Positions 46,997-57,988 of a stretch of DNA of 64,000 nucleotides are shown here, in pieces; positions within the stretch are counted from its first letter, which is position 1, and every line of letters starts with the position of its first letter. Location: positions 2,324,001 through 2,388,000 of the forward strand of contig OU015649.1 in NCBI GenBank assembly GCA_907165275.2, given 5' to 3'. A program made the translations under genes and the position numbers. The notes below the pieces were generated by a model. It was not told where the DNA came from and made no database searches. It saw nothing but the letters and a program-made list of their open reading frames with translations. This stretch comes from Zygaena filipendulae. Its lineage: Eukaryota > Arthropoda > Insecta > Lepidoptera > Zygaenidae.

Positions 46997-47632
46997 ATGG
47001 AACTAATAGCGTTCCTGTGTAAGTGTTTAGTTTTATTTTGAACATTCGGAAAACTTACACATTTAATAAATCGATTTAAATACACATTCACTGAGTATAC
47101 CTATTTAATATTATAAGTAATATTTTACGGATTGTTGGCCAGGAATGAAATCAGTGAGAAAATAGTCACAGGTAATATTTTACTTACAGATGAGACGATC
47201 CTCATAGTAGTTTTAAATACAGTCATCGTCGAAGGTGCATGCTCAAGTCCAGTCAAAGGTGTAGTATGCGGCACTGACAAAGTCACATACAAGGACATTT
47301 GTGAGCTTGGCACAGCAGCCGAAGCGGCCAGAAAGTACATAACTGTCGACCATTTTGGACCATGTGATGAGGAAACACAAAATACCTCTACGAAGTTGAA
47401 AAAATATCTCGTGTCGTTTTATTTGATCGATTCACCAAGACACAAAATATACCCGAGGAATAAATTAGAATCTATGGTAACCAGATGCAGACATTGTGAT
47501 CGATTGAAATTTAAACAACGGCAATGGCATATGGATGACAATATAGGGCAGTTTACGTTCGATGAATACGACAATTATTATGACAGTTTCAACAGATATT
47601 ACTCATTGGATCGCGATAACTATTATTCTTGA
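46997..47632 (+). CDS. Secreted four-cysteine Kazal-domain protein (two exons)
   Basis: Exon 1 is 46,997-47,018 (MELIAFL plus one base) and ends at a GTAAGT donor. The best exon 2 is 47,208-47,632, after an AG at 47,206. The phase-1 join yields 148 residues starting MELIAFLLVLNTVIVEG, a clean signal peptide that aligns with MSFIALLALV of the neighbour. Two other in-frame acceptors, with exons starting at 47,172 or 47,190, would add 12 or 6 residues within the signal peptide. The Kazal core is Cys19, Cys28 in VVCGTDKVTY, Cys39 in KDICEL and Cys60 in HFGPC. This two-disulfide pattern is known in short arthropod Kazal domains. There are eight residues between Cys19 and Cys28, one more than in the neighbour. 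The tail (about 61-148) has a CRHC pair at 101-104 and an acidic Tyr-rich end. Likely extracellular. Function beyond probable protease inhibition is unknown. Confidence 0.8.
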
Positions 47633-47759
47633 ACCTGCGCTAAATAGTCAATGTAGATTCGGAAGTTGTAGCAATCATGTTGTAAAAAAATATATATTCA
47701 TAAAATATAATATAAAATCTTATGATTTTATCTAATGTTTTTAGTAATTCGTAATGAAA

Positions 47760-47765
47760 AATAAA
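47760..47765 (+). terminator. Candidate polyadenylation signal of second Kazal gene
   Basis: AATAAA 128 bases after the stop codon at 47,632, in very AT-rich sequence. It is the first canonical hexamer downstream of the gene. Confidence 0.5.
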
Positions 47766-48432
47766 TTATGGTATGGCTAGTTGAATAAATGCCATCAAAG
47801 AATGCAAAATTTGTGACTAAGTAAGTGAATTTTTGGATTTTTATCATTGTTAATTTAATTTCTTCAATATGTTCGACCAACGATGCTTCCATAGAGATAG
47901 AAAATAGATAATTGTAATCACAAAGCAAGCAACATTGCGATTTCTATGCGTCCAATCTACAAAACAAGCCGTATCCTTCAATTTATAATAAATTCCGCGT
48001 TATATTTTTCCATCTCAAATTGTGGAGCATAATCAGGGATCCGTATACAGAATCATGCCTTAGGGAGGTGTCACTGACGTGATCAAAGTCGTAAACATAA
48101 TACGTAGGAGGGGGATGAGAGCATTAGAGCTGCCTGTGGTGCTAGCACGGCACATACGACAAGTGTCACGACGGACTCGGAATAATTTTGTAGATGTGAG
48201 ATTTTTTATAAAAATCCTTCTGGTCACATTAGGTCCTGGTCTTGATCAGTACCTATCATAATGTACATATGCAACTCTCTAAAAAACCTTACCCTTAAAG
48301 ATATTTCGTGTACAAAGAATACCAAAAAACCGACCACTTTTGGCAGTACCTGAATCCATTTTTTATTTGTCAAATTAAAAAGGTGCAGAAGTAGTTTCAA
48401 AAAATATTCTAGGTTTATATAATTTATTTTAC

Positions 48433-48669
48433 ACTAGCTGTGCCGTGCGGTTTCACCCGCGATGATTTCGCAGTTCCCGCGGAATTGTTCCATACAAACT
48501 TTGCAACCCCTTTTCACCCACTTAGGGGTAGAATTTTCAAAAATCCTTTCTTATCGGATGCCTACGTCATACAAAGAACACCCTCCAAGTTTCAGGTCTC
48601 TACGATCAGCGGTTTAGGCTGTGCGTTGATCCATCAGTCATTCAGGACAAAGCATTTTATATGTATAGA
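48433..48669 (-). mobile_element. Helitron-like element, subfamily E (complete)
   Basis: CTAG at 48,433 and, on minus, TCTATACATATAAAATGCTT start at 48,669. The body has GACGTAGGCATCCGATAAGA as in 21,795. Confidence 0.8.
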
Positions 48670-49073
48670 TTTCTCTCCATCGAATGGAATTTCTTGGAAG
48701 ACCTTTTTTTCAGCAAAAGGCTCAAGTGAGCCTGAGAGTGTATTTCATGTTATCCTACGTAGACATGTAAGCTAAGAAGATAAATCCGATATCTCATAAT
48801 AAAGTAGAGAAATCCACGACAGATGACTTGTCGCAGCTACCATGCTAGGGCTGCTCGTGCTAGGGCCGGGCCGTGCTACGCTCGAACGGGACCTAATTTG
48901 GCGTACTGTTTATTACGACGCTTAATGGAGTTATGCTAAAATGTACGATTTATGATTACATACCTTTTTCGAGCGAGTTAAATATGGCGCTTCGGAGAAA
49001 TGTTTTAATAGGTACCTACTGTATTTAATACGGTGTTTTTTTTTGTTGGTAGTGAAACATTTTTATAAAACAA

Positions 49074-49365
49074 CTAGCTGTCCCCCGCGATTTCGTCCGC
49101 GGTAATTTCGGAGTTCCCGCGGAGGTTGCGGGAAAAAAGTACTTCATGTCCTTCTTTGTACCCCTGACAGTAGTTTACGGTGATTAGCTGTTCCCCGCAT
49201 TAATTCCAGAGTTCCCGCGGGAATTCCAGGATAAAAACTATCCTATCTTTTAAGTTGGACCATATTAAGACAAAGACATGGTTACAAAATTTTATCAAAA
49301 TCCGTTCAGTAGTTTCGGAGTTCATCGCGGACAAACAACGTGACACGTGATTTATATATATTAGA
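49074..49365 (-). mobile_element. Composite Helitron-like element, subfamily B head
   Basis: Minus start TCTAATATATATAAATCACG, internal AACAGCTAA|TCACCGTAAA join near 49,185-49,195, then a second body ending in the hairpin and CTAG at 49,074. 292 bp. Same architecture as 41,076. Confidence 0.78.
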
Positions 49366-49739
49366 TTATTACAAAACCTATAAGCTAGTTTTAATAATGT
49401 TGTGAAAGTGATACTCTACATTTTTTTTTACATTTTTTAAAAAATACTTAGATCTTTGTAAAAGTTTACTAGTATTTTATTTCATATACTCGTATATGAA
49501 TAGGTAGATCATTGTCTAAAGAACTCAAAATATTTAGACATAAATTCATTTGTGAATTTGAAATGATCTTTAAAAAAATATACCATCGCTCACATTATAA
49601 ATTTTCATCAAACGAACCACGCACGCCTAAAGGGATAGAGAATTTCAACTATTCATCCCTTTTATCCACATTCGAAGCGCAACGCCAAAGCCACTTTCGC
49701 GTACTACCCCGCCTCCGAAACCTTTTGAAAAATACGCTA

Positions 49740-50112
49740 TACAGGATGTAAGGTTGATAGGAGGGACTTATTCAAACCCTCGATAACACGTGCTACATGT
49801 AAATAAAAAAAATATAAAAATAAAAAAATACTAACAAATTACAGAGGAGTCCTAAAATGAAGACGTAAATTTACGCGGCTAAATTGACCTAACATTAGAT
49901 TTGGCGCGTCAGCAGCAACACGGAAAGGGGCGTTGGATTATCTAGAGATATGATCCGTCAGCGCGTCGGCGATTTACGCGCTCGATTTTCATGAATAATT
50001 TTTTCTACGTCATAAGTTAATTTTGTGTTTATTATTTTAAGATACTTGAAGCGAGCATCGGATACTGAACACTCTTCTTTAATAAGTCCTTCGTTTATCC
50101 TTACACCCTGTA
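49740..50112. mobile_element. Inverted-repeat element D (373 bp)
   Basis: TACAGGATGTAAGG with GGACTTATTCAAA on the left is mirrored by TTTAATAAGTCC and CCTTACACCCTGTA on the right, about 36 bases with mismatches. The GC-rich core (GTCAGCGCGTCGGCGATTTA) is shared with 37,178. Confidence 0.65.
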
Positions 50113-50608
50113 TTGTGGTTTATCCAACATATTTCTGCGCCAGATCCCGCATTAGGGGATTGTATTCAATCTCGAGTTTGTTTGTCTATGTTGATGATAT
50201 TCACTCGTGTCGTGTTTGTCTTTTCTTTCACTCGCGTTGCTCCGCGAGGTTGCGTTGTGACGTCATGATTCTTGATTTCAGCATTAACCTGATTGTGTTA
50301 TTGCCTTTTTAGAGATTAGTTTTTGTTGTAAACAAACGCGCCCGTCTCCTTGTTTTTCAATGTTTATAATCTATGTATGTACCTATTACATTTTGTAGCA
50401 TGTTTCTATGTGTCTAGCTACGTACTCTGAGGATCCATGTGTATTAAAATTTAACGGTCTATTTGTAATGTCAAAATAACTGTGAAAGTAGGTATATATA
50501 CGATATTTTGTCTGTCTATTTATTCAAGCTAATATCCGAAAAGGTTATTTTTCCGGACTTTCGCTGTCAGATTAGCTGGTCTTATAATAACATGTCTGCA
50601 AAATTTCA

Positions 50609-50807
50609 TGCGGTTATATATGCGGTCCGAGTAAATTTCAGAATGCTCGCGAGAATTCCAGGGTAAAAAGCACCCTATGTCTTTCTCTGTTCCCCTCACA
50701 AATGTGTTCAAAATTTCATGATGATCGGTTGAGTAGTTAAGGCGTGAAAGCGTAATAAACAAACAATCAAATAAATAAACTCACATTTGCATTTATAATA
50801 CTAAAGA
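50609..50807 (-). mobile_element. Helitron-like element, subfamily A, 3' end decayed
   Basis: Minus 5' end TCTTTAGTATTATAAATGCA, GGTTGAGTAGTTAAGGCGTG and TGCTCGCGAGAATTCCAGG are recognisable. The CTAG end is lost. Confidence 0.65.
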
Positions 50808-51109
50808 TTGTATGAATGCTTCTCACCGACCCTACTGTATTTATAACTTTACATTCTAGATAGGTATTAGATAATCATACTAAAAAGATTTTTAAATATT
50901 AATTGCCGGAAACACATTTTCGTTTCAGGTTATTACGCCGTTCTAGTCTAGAGCTTTTGTAAACTCTTAATATTTAGCTAGAAACAATAAATATTAACAT
51001 TAAAAGTCGCCGCAAATGCGTCTACATATTTATGTACAAGTAAGTATCGTAGCATTTCAGATCTCAAAACTCTTCGTTATAATAATAATTTATAAAGGAA
51101 AAATAAATG

Positions 51110-51440
51110 TACGGTCGTGCTATCTCGCGTGATGCGTAGGCACAATGTGTGGTGTCGCGAAAAACGCTTGGCACGCAAGGCCAGCGACCGTCGACATGGC
51201 GACAGTAAAAAAAAAATGAAAAACACTTTTCAAGCCGCCATTAATCACTGGGCGCTATCGCTCTGCATCGTGCATGACGTCACGCTTTCATTCAGTCGAG
51301 ATGCTCCCAATGTTTACACTCAGGTGTGATCGAGGCGTAATTAGGATATTCACGAGACGAAACACAGAAAACGTGCGAGGGAGTGAAACAAAACAACGGA
51401 CGAAGCGAAGGGTTCCGCGCGCTGTGATGTCTCTTGGCTG
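51110..51440. other. CpG-rich patch with TGACGTCA, possible regulatory region
   Basis: GC-rich compared with its flanks (GGCCAGCGACCGTCGACATG, GTTCCGCGCGCTGTGATG), with TGACGTCA near 51,277 and a TTCAGTCG initiator-like site near 51,292. No repeat family and no convincing coding frame. Confidence 0.3.
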
Positions 51441-51712
51441 AGAACTGGTTAGTCGTGATTTTGATAGTCTAGCCAGGTTTTCAATGTTAGTGATTGCAAA
51501 CACGGAACCCTTAAGATCAAAACATTATAACTGGTGCACGTGCGAAGTAAAAACTCAATTCAATTTGGCTGGCTTCCACTCACGTGATTGTCCATGGGAA
51601 ATACCTAATTATATTTGACGTAGAGACTTGGGTGTGTGCGATTTGGGAATGAGAATTAATTTGAAAGAAAGAGAATAAGAAAACACATCTATATCATATT
51701 TTGTATTACATA

Positions 51713-51830
51713 TCTATACATATAAAATGCTTTGTCCTGAATGACTGACGGATCAACGCACAGCGTAAACCGCTGATCGTAGAGACCTGAAACTTGGAGA
51801 GTGTGTTCTTTGTATGACACAAATGAATAG
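51713..51830 (+). mobile_element. Helitron-like subfamily E, 5' half
   Basis: A-T context then TCTATACATATAAAATGCTT, GTCCTGAATGACTGACGGAT and GTGTGTTCTTTGTATGACA. 3' truncated. Confidence 0.75.
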
Positions 51831-52387
51831 CGCCATACGAATTTGTGCATAATGAGAATAGTGTGTTTTTAGTTTTAAATTGATAATATCGAACAAAATA
51901 GCACGATTGGCCTCCTGTTAGGTATCTATAAACATTTCACCACTCCATTTTAAGATCGCCAAAGTCGCAACATTTCAATTTTCACAACGGACAATACTCG
52001 TACTATTTCTTTTCCGAGATAATAATCATTGAAAACCATCGGAATACGTCTTGGTCTCGCACACACCGAACACACTCCCATCTAGCTTATGTAAAGATCT
52101 CGTCATCCCTTTTAAGATATTAAGCTGAGATTCTGTTTACGTCCATGTATTCAGCCGAGACCCTGCGCAAATAAACGGCTTTCACGCGTTGCGGTTTCAA
52201 CTATTTTCGCGGGGGTTTACAAGATTACGTCAATGCGAGCTACATAGCCAATGCTTTCATTCGACATTCACACTAGACGAGTACGGGTATAGCTTTACTT
52301 CACCATACACACAATCTTTAGTATAATCTCTTTGTAAATATGAAAATTTCTTTTTGTTTTCACCAAAATAGATCACCTGTTTATTTA

Positions 52388-52589
52388 TCTATACGACTAA
52401 TATTAAGTATGCATGTGAAAGTCTGGATGGTTGGAGGGTCGTTTGTTAACTAATCACTCCAGAACGACTAAACAGGACTGGATGAAATTTGACATAGGGA
52501 TAGATTAATGTAAAGGAATAGGACTAGGGTACTTTTTATCCCGAAATTCCCGCGGGAACTCCGAAATTAACGCGGCGACAAACAGCTAG
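52388..52589 (+). mobile_element. Helitron-like element, distinct head
   Basis: A|TCTATACGACTAATATTAA start, GGACTGGATGAAATTTGACA, GGGTACTTTTTATCCCGAAA and CGACAAACAGCTAG end. The hairpin is decayed. Confidence 0.72.
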
Positions 52590-53835
52590 GTAACAGCTAA
52601 ACAGAAAAACAGCTAGGCGTAGGTAGTAATTAAAATTAAATATGCTTTTGTAATACGTATTTTATAAGTGACAAAACGACTAATATGAATGCTTCAAAAA
52701 TAGGCTACAACAATTTTAAGCAGAGCGAAAACTTGTCACACTTGCATTAAGGTAAGTGCATTTTAAAAGTGCGCTAAAGCTGCAATCGTGTACTTGCTAG
52801 CTCACAAAATATCTGTGAAAGCGTAAGCTCTGTCCAACAGGCGCTATTAGAGTCCGCTTAATGCAACAGGTAAAATTATTATTTTGTATTTACCTACTCG
52901 TATGTAGGTACACAGCCGGCTCACTCTTGACGTAATCGAGTAAGGGTCGTACTCTTGACGTAATCGTGTTGGGATCAAATCGAACTCGAATCGAAATAAC
53001 ATTCAATCGGAATAAAATTTTGCTACTTTTTAAGTTTTGGGATCGTGTCTCTATCGAATTTATCTGTCAAATTTTTCGATTTCAATATAGGTGTCGTGTT
53101 ATTGACTTGTCGGACGTCATCTTTAGACATTAACACGATTCCAAATATGATTTGATTTCGACCTCAAAAGTATGTATGTACTAAAATGACATCAACGTGA
53201 AATCAAGTCGAAGAGAAATCAAAATCGAAATCACCCTCAAATCATTTTCAGATATACCTAACACGTCGGTTGTCGCGCGACCGACCGAGGTAGAGGGCGC
53301 ACGGTGCATCGCACGACTGCATTCATCCGAAAACTGATGGATCGACAAACTTAGGATTTGTGCAATATCTCAGTGTGGAAAAGAGAAAATGTTTGGATAT
53401 TTTGTTGTTTGTCACTCAATAAAGCATAAAGTGCTAAAACCGTTTTTACGTGGCAAACGAAATAAGTACCTATCTGCAGATAGTTTTATGAAGATATCGG
53501 AATTCCCTTTGAGAACTCTTCGTATCAGTACAAAAAATAAAGTATATATCCTATGATAACCTATTAACATACTTGTTTTATTTATTTATGAATATAGTTT
53601 CCTGTGAACTTTGTAACTGTGCATTACACATTATCCTAACTTATGTTACCATACTTATACAATACAATAAATAGGAAAGTGAGTTTTTTTTGTTTGTAGT
53701 AACGTTTCTACGTCTTAACTATTCAATTCATGATCATGAAACTTTGCATAGGAACAGAAAAGGACCTAATACTATATTATGTATAAGAAAGTACCTACTA
53801 AATATTTATAAAAAACTGCGTCTTATAAAAAAAAA

Positions 53836-54036
53836 ATAGCTGTCCCGCGCGGTTCACCCGCAATAATTTCGGAGTTCCCGCGGGAATTCCGAATTGCAAT
53901 ATAGCCTATGTTACTAAGGGATAATGTAGCTTTCTAATAGTGATAGAATTTTTGAAATCGGTTCAGTAGTTTTTGAGTTAAATCGTGGCAAACAAACAAA
54001 AAATCAAATCTTTCCTCTTTATAATGTTAGTATGGA
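53836..54036 (-). mobile_element. Helitron-like element, subfamily D
   Basis: ATAGCTGTCCCGCGCGGTTC, TATGTTACTAAGGGATAATG, and a minus 5' end TCCATACTAACATTATAAAG followed by AGGAAAG. 201 bp. Confidence 0.75.
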
Positions 54037-54404
54037 TATGAAAGCTCTATCGCTTCTATCGTTGGCAAGTATAAATGGTAATGACGAGCATAAATAAAAC
54101 CTTTTTGGTATGCAGATTTTCCTTGGTACTTTTAAAGTTTAATTCAACAGGATGTGTGAGTGCAAAGACTAGAAGATCGTTTAAAGGAACTTTTCAGTTT
54201 GAAGAGCCATCGTAGAACTGCTCTACATCGCGGCACGACCTAACCAGCTTATGTCAAGTGGAAATGCTTATGTATATTTTTGTATGACTATTCTGAAAAG
54301 CACTATTTACTTGCTTCGACAATTTCAAGACTGCTCCCGCTGTATAAGTTACGTAATGTATGAATGTATATAATTGAGGTCATACGAGAATATGTATGTA
54401 TGTA

Positions 54405-54595
54405 CTAGCTGGTCCCCGCGGTTTCAGCTTCGTTAATTTCGGAGTTTCCGCAGGAATTACGGGATAAAAGTAACCTATGTCCTTGTCTGTATTCCTGATA
54501 GCGTGTGTGTAAAACTTTATGATAATCGGTTGAGTAGTTGAGGCGGAAAAGCGTAACAGACAAACGCATACGCATATGCATTTATAATTTATTAG
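54405..54595 (-). mobile_element. Helitron-like element, subfamily A
   Basis: CTAGCTGGTCCCCGCGGTTT and, on minus, TCCTAATAAATTATAAATGC start. About 191 bp. Confidence 0.78.
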
Positions 54596-55118
54596 GAATT
54601 AGGTTTGTATAACGTACGTTATTAATCAATAGGTAAGTATATTACCCACAATTTAGTAATGACAAAAAAATCGATTTAATAGCTTTGGAAGCTTATTTAC
54701 AAAAATAATAAAAAAAACTAGTAATTAAATTTTTTGCGACTCATTTTAGGTTTTTTATATTAGTCTTGTAGGTACGTACCTACTTTTGATAAAGTTAGAT
54801 TTTGTAACCGATGTAATGAAGTAGTTTTCCAAGTAAGACGAGGAAAGCTTGCTGAAGCAGTAAAAGATGATAATATCGTTTCCACAACATTGTATCTAAT
54901 ATCAGTTGATTTTTATTACATCTGCATTATAAAATTGACCCTTTTTATTGGTATATCTATCGTTAACTGTAACTAAATGGTTACATTGTTATTTTATGAT
55001 ATGACGCAGAATATGGTGAAATAAAAGTAGCCAGTGGATGGACAATAACAGTTGCATATTGTCGGGAATAGAGAAATGTAATATCATCTATCGACCAGCA
55101 GGGCAATTGGGTATTCTC

Positions 55119-55424
55119 CAGGGTATGAAAGTCAAAATTCTATTCAGAAAATAAAAAATTATAATAGACACGTATTTTTTGCTTTTTCAAATTAATGAAA
55201 ATAAACAAAGATAAAGCGCATTAAAGTTAAGGGTGGGGGACTCGTGACGTCAATATTCAGTATAAGCCCCATACAAAGTGCACCGGGTTGTGACGTCGCG
55301 CGACGTTTCAATTCAATGTATCGACGTTATTTTTTGATTACCTAAAAAGATAAAAAAATACGTAGTCAATATTTTTTACTAATCTACACGACGAACTAAA
55401 AAAAAATTTGTCTAGTAGCCAATT
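55119..55424 (-). mobile_element. MITE family A, ends decayed
   Basis: ATAGACACGTATTTTTTGCT, TGACGTCA at 55,245-55,252, CAATGTATCGACGTTATTTT and CTACACGACGAACTAAAAA. Interior in reverse orientation to 8,305. Confidence 0.72.
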
Positions 55425-55589
55425 TCAGTTTCAATCAGAAAAATAGCGATTTTGTGATTAATTAGTCATGTTTAGACATCTTCAACTTTTGAAGTATGTT
55501 TATTTTGGTTGATTGCTAGATATTAGGTGTCAAAACGTGTATATTTTAATCGCAAAACCACCATGTTTTTGATTGCAACCGAAAAATGA

Positions 55590-55610
55590 TATAATAATAA
55601 TAATAATAAT
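55590..55610. repeat. (ATA)n microsatellite
   Basis: Seven ATA/AAT units. Confidence 0.9.
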
Positions 55611-55683
55611 CCACTTCACAACACACAGATCTACTTGATTCCACACTAAGCTATAAGCTTGTGTCGTGGAACAAAACATATTA

Positions 55684-55760
55684 GCCCCTCAGATTGGCGC
55701 AGTGGTCGCCATGCCTCTCCGCTAATCAAGAAGTTACGGGTTTATTAACCAGAATTTCAT
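55684..55760 (+). mobile_element. tRNA-like SINE head
   Basis: CCTCAGATTGGCGCAGTGGT is A-box-like and ACGGGTTTATTAACC is a degraded B-box, spaced as in a tRNA. No matching acceptor stem, so a SINE 5' end is more likely than a tRNA gene. The 3' limit is unknown. Confidence 0.45.
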
Positions 55761-56131
55761 CTTTAAGTGTCACTATCGAATGGCGCAATAATATATGTCG
55801 CCTTTTTCTTCAAAATCAACGAGTTCGGTTCTACTTCTCGACGAAGAAAACAAAAAAAAACTAAGGCAACAATTTAAGTTTTTCTTACTAAGTAGATGGT
55901 CCGCGAGATTTCTCTGAGAACTTTATATATTTATCTTTATAACTTTATACTTTTGTTTCGTATACGTCCAATAGAAATATTCAAAACTTTTTTCCAAACA
56001 TAAAAATCCGTAGCGTACCTAGGTATAGGTAAAACCACTAAAAATATCGCGCACGTTCAAACTAACGCTTTATTAAATAGAAATATTTTTTTAAATTCAT
56101 TTACCTAACTAGTCACACATCAAATAGCAAA

Positions 56132-56419
56132 TCTATACATATAAAATGCTTTGTCCTGAATGACTGACTGACGGATCAATGTACAGCCTAAATCGCTAAT
56201 CGTAGAGACTTGAAACCTGGAGGGTGTGTTCTTTGTATGATGTAAGAATCTGATAAGAAAGGATTTTCCGTAATTCTACCCCTAAGGGGGTGAAAATGGG
56301 TGCTGAAATTTGTATGGGACAAAGTGATTTTATGGTCCAGTCTAACGTATAAAAACAATAAAAAATTCTATTAAAACTATTTTCGAATTTACGCGGACGA
56401 ATTCGCGGCCAAAAGCTAG
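56132..56419 (+). mobile_element. Helitron-like element, subfamily E (complete)
   Basis: A|TCTATACATATAAAATGCTT start and AAAAGCTAG|T end. The 3' hairpin has changed to GCGGACGAATTCGCGGCC but can still pair. 288 bp. Confidence 0.82.
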
Positions 56420-56881
56420 TATACTTATATATTTCCTTATTGTCGATAACATCACTAATGTTCATTGATCCATTTGCTCTCCACCAGTCACTTGGTTCGG
56501 TAACGATTTCTGCTTTTTACTCGTCTAAATCAGTGTTAGTGGAGTGGCTATTTTTATTTCCAGCGATCTCCACTAATCATGAGATGTCTGCCGACCTCAA
56601 AGAGGGATTTTATGGATCGTTTAGCGGCGGTCTACCTCTCTCTATACACGCGGCAACGGCCATTACAGTACGTATTTCAGTACAATCTGAACGTTTGAAG
56701 TGCTGACGTATTCCGAACGCTTTCTGTGTTACGTGACGTCACACAAATAAATTATTTGTGAATTATGCTTAATCAAAATATTATCTTCTCTTTGATATTC
56801 AATGGAATGGAGTTAATAAAAGTCTGAAAACGTTAGATATTTGGGCGTTCCGGTCGATCGGTATTTTTATGCTTACCTATA

Positions 56882-57087
56882 TCTATAATATTAAAAAGAG
56901 GGAAGATTAGATTTTTGGTTTGTTTGTTTGTTTGTTACGATTTACCTCAAAAACTACTGGGCCGATTTCAAAAATTTTTTCACTATTAGAAAGCTACATT
57001 ATCCCTGAGTAACATAGGCTATATGTAATCCGCAATTCCCGCGGAAGCTCAGAAATTAACGCGGGTGAAACCACGGGGAACAGCTAG
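56882..57087 (+). mobile_element. Helitron-like element, subfamily D (complete)
   Basis: A|TCTATAATATTAAAAAGAGG start, TTTACCTCAAAAACTACTGG, CTACATTATCCCTGAGTAAC, GCGGGTGAAACCACGGGGAA and CAGCTAG|T end. Confidence 0.82.
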
Positions 57088-57117
57088 TTATACCTGAAAG
57101 GGGCAACGTGATAAAAA

Positions 57118-57216
57118 AAACGTCATGAAGATCAGTTAAATAGTTAAACCGTGAAAGCATAATAAACAAAACACAAAGTAACTTCTTCAAACCTTTGCAT
57201 TTATAATATTATAAGC
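57118..57216 (-). mobile_element. Helitron-like subfamily A, 5' fragment
   Basis: ACGTCATGAAGATCAGTTAA, CCGTGAAAGCATAATAAAC and TTTGCATTTATAATATTATA. It faces the element ending at 57,087. Confidence 0.6.
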
Positions 57217-57792
57217 ATACTTTATTTCAAATATATATATTTGATAGACAGTACCTGCGCATATTTTACTAACCGGAAACTTCCAGTGTAAGCACTTAGC
57301 CATTTTTAAATCGAAACTCAACGCCTTTGAAAACTGAGCAGAAATACGAAATAGAATTAAATAGGCAATATCTAAATGGAGATATAACTCGCTGACCAGA
57401 CTCAAAGTGATGCAAGCACAGTGACAGATGTGGTGTTAGATCTGTGGGCAGGAATTAAATGGCATCTGTTGAAGGATAGTCCACTACTATAGCGACTCGA
57501 AGAGGATTCACAATTCGCTTAGTGAGTGTGAAATGAGTTAAGAAAAATCGCTGCATTATTCAAAGTATGTGTACCTACGGTTTTTAATTTGAGCAATCGC
57601 TTGAAATATAGATTGAAAATACATCGTAATACACTGCAAAAAAAGTTAATTTTATTACTGGCATATTAATGCGTATTAATCACAATATTTTAACTATAAA
57701 CATATTGATACCTAACTTTGATACGAGGAATTTTTGCAATGACCTCCGAAAACTGTGTAATGACGTTACACATATTAAGCGTACCTAAACAG

Positions 57793-57988
57793 TCCCTACT
57801 AATATTATAAATGCGAAAGTAACTCTGTCTGTCTGTAACGCTTTCACGCCTAGACGGCTCGACCGATCATCATGAAATTTTGCATATACGTTGTCAGGGG
57901 TACAGAGAAGGACATAGGGTACTTTTTGCCTTGGAATTCCCGCGGGATCTCCGAAATTAACGCGGGTAAAACCGCGGGGCTCAGCTTG
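57793..57988 (+). mobile_element. Helitron-like element, subfamily A (complete)
   Basis: TCCCTACTAATATTATAAAT start, GCATATACGTTGTCAGGGGT, and CGCGGGTAAAACCGCGGGGC then CAGCTTG (CTAG mutated). 196 bp, close to the consensus. Confidence 0.82.

Noticed and set aside
56440..56706. 88-codon plus frame after a Helitron end
   Set aside because: Moderately GC-rich and open, but no recognisable motif, acceptor or donor pair.
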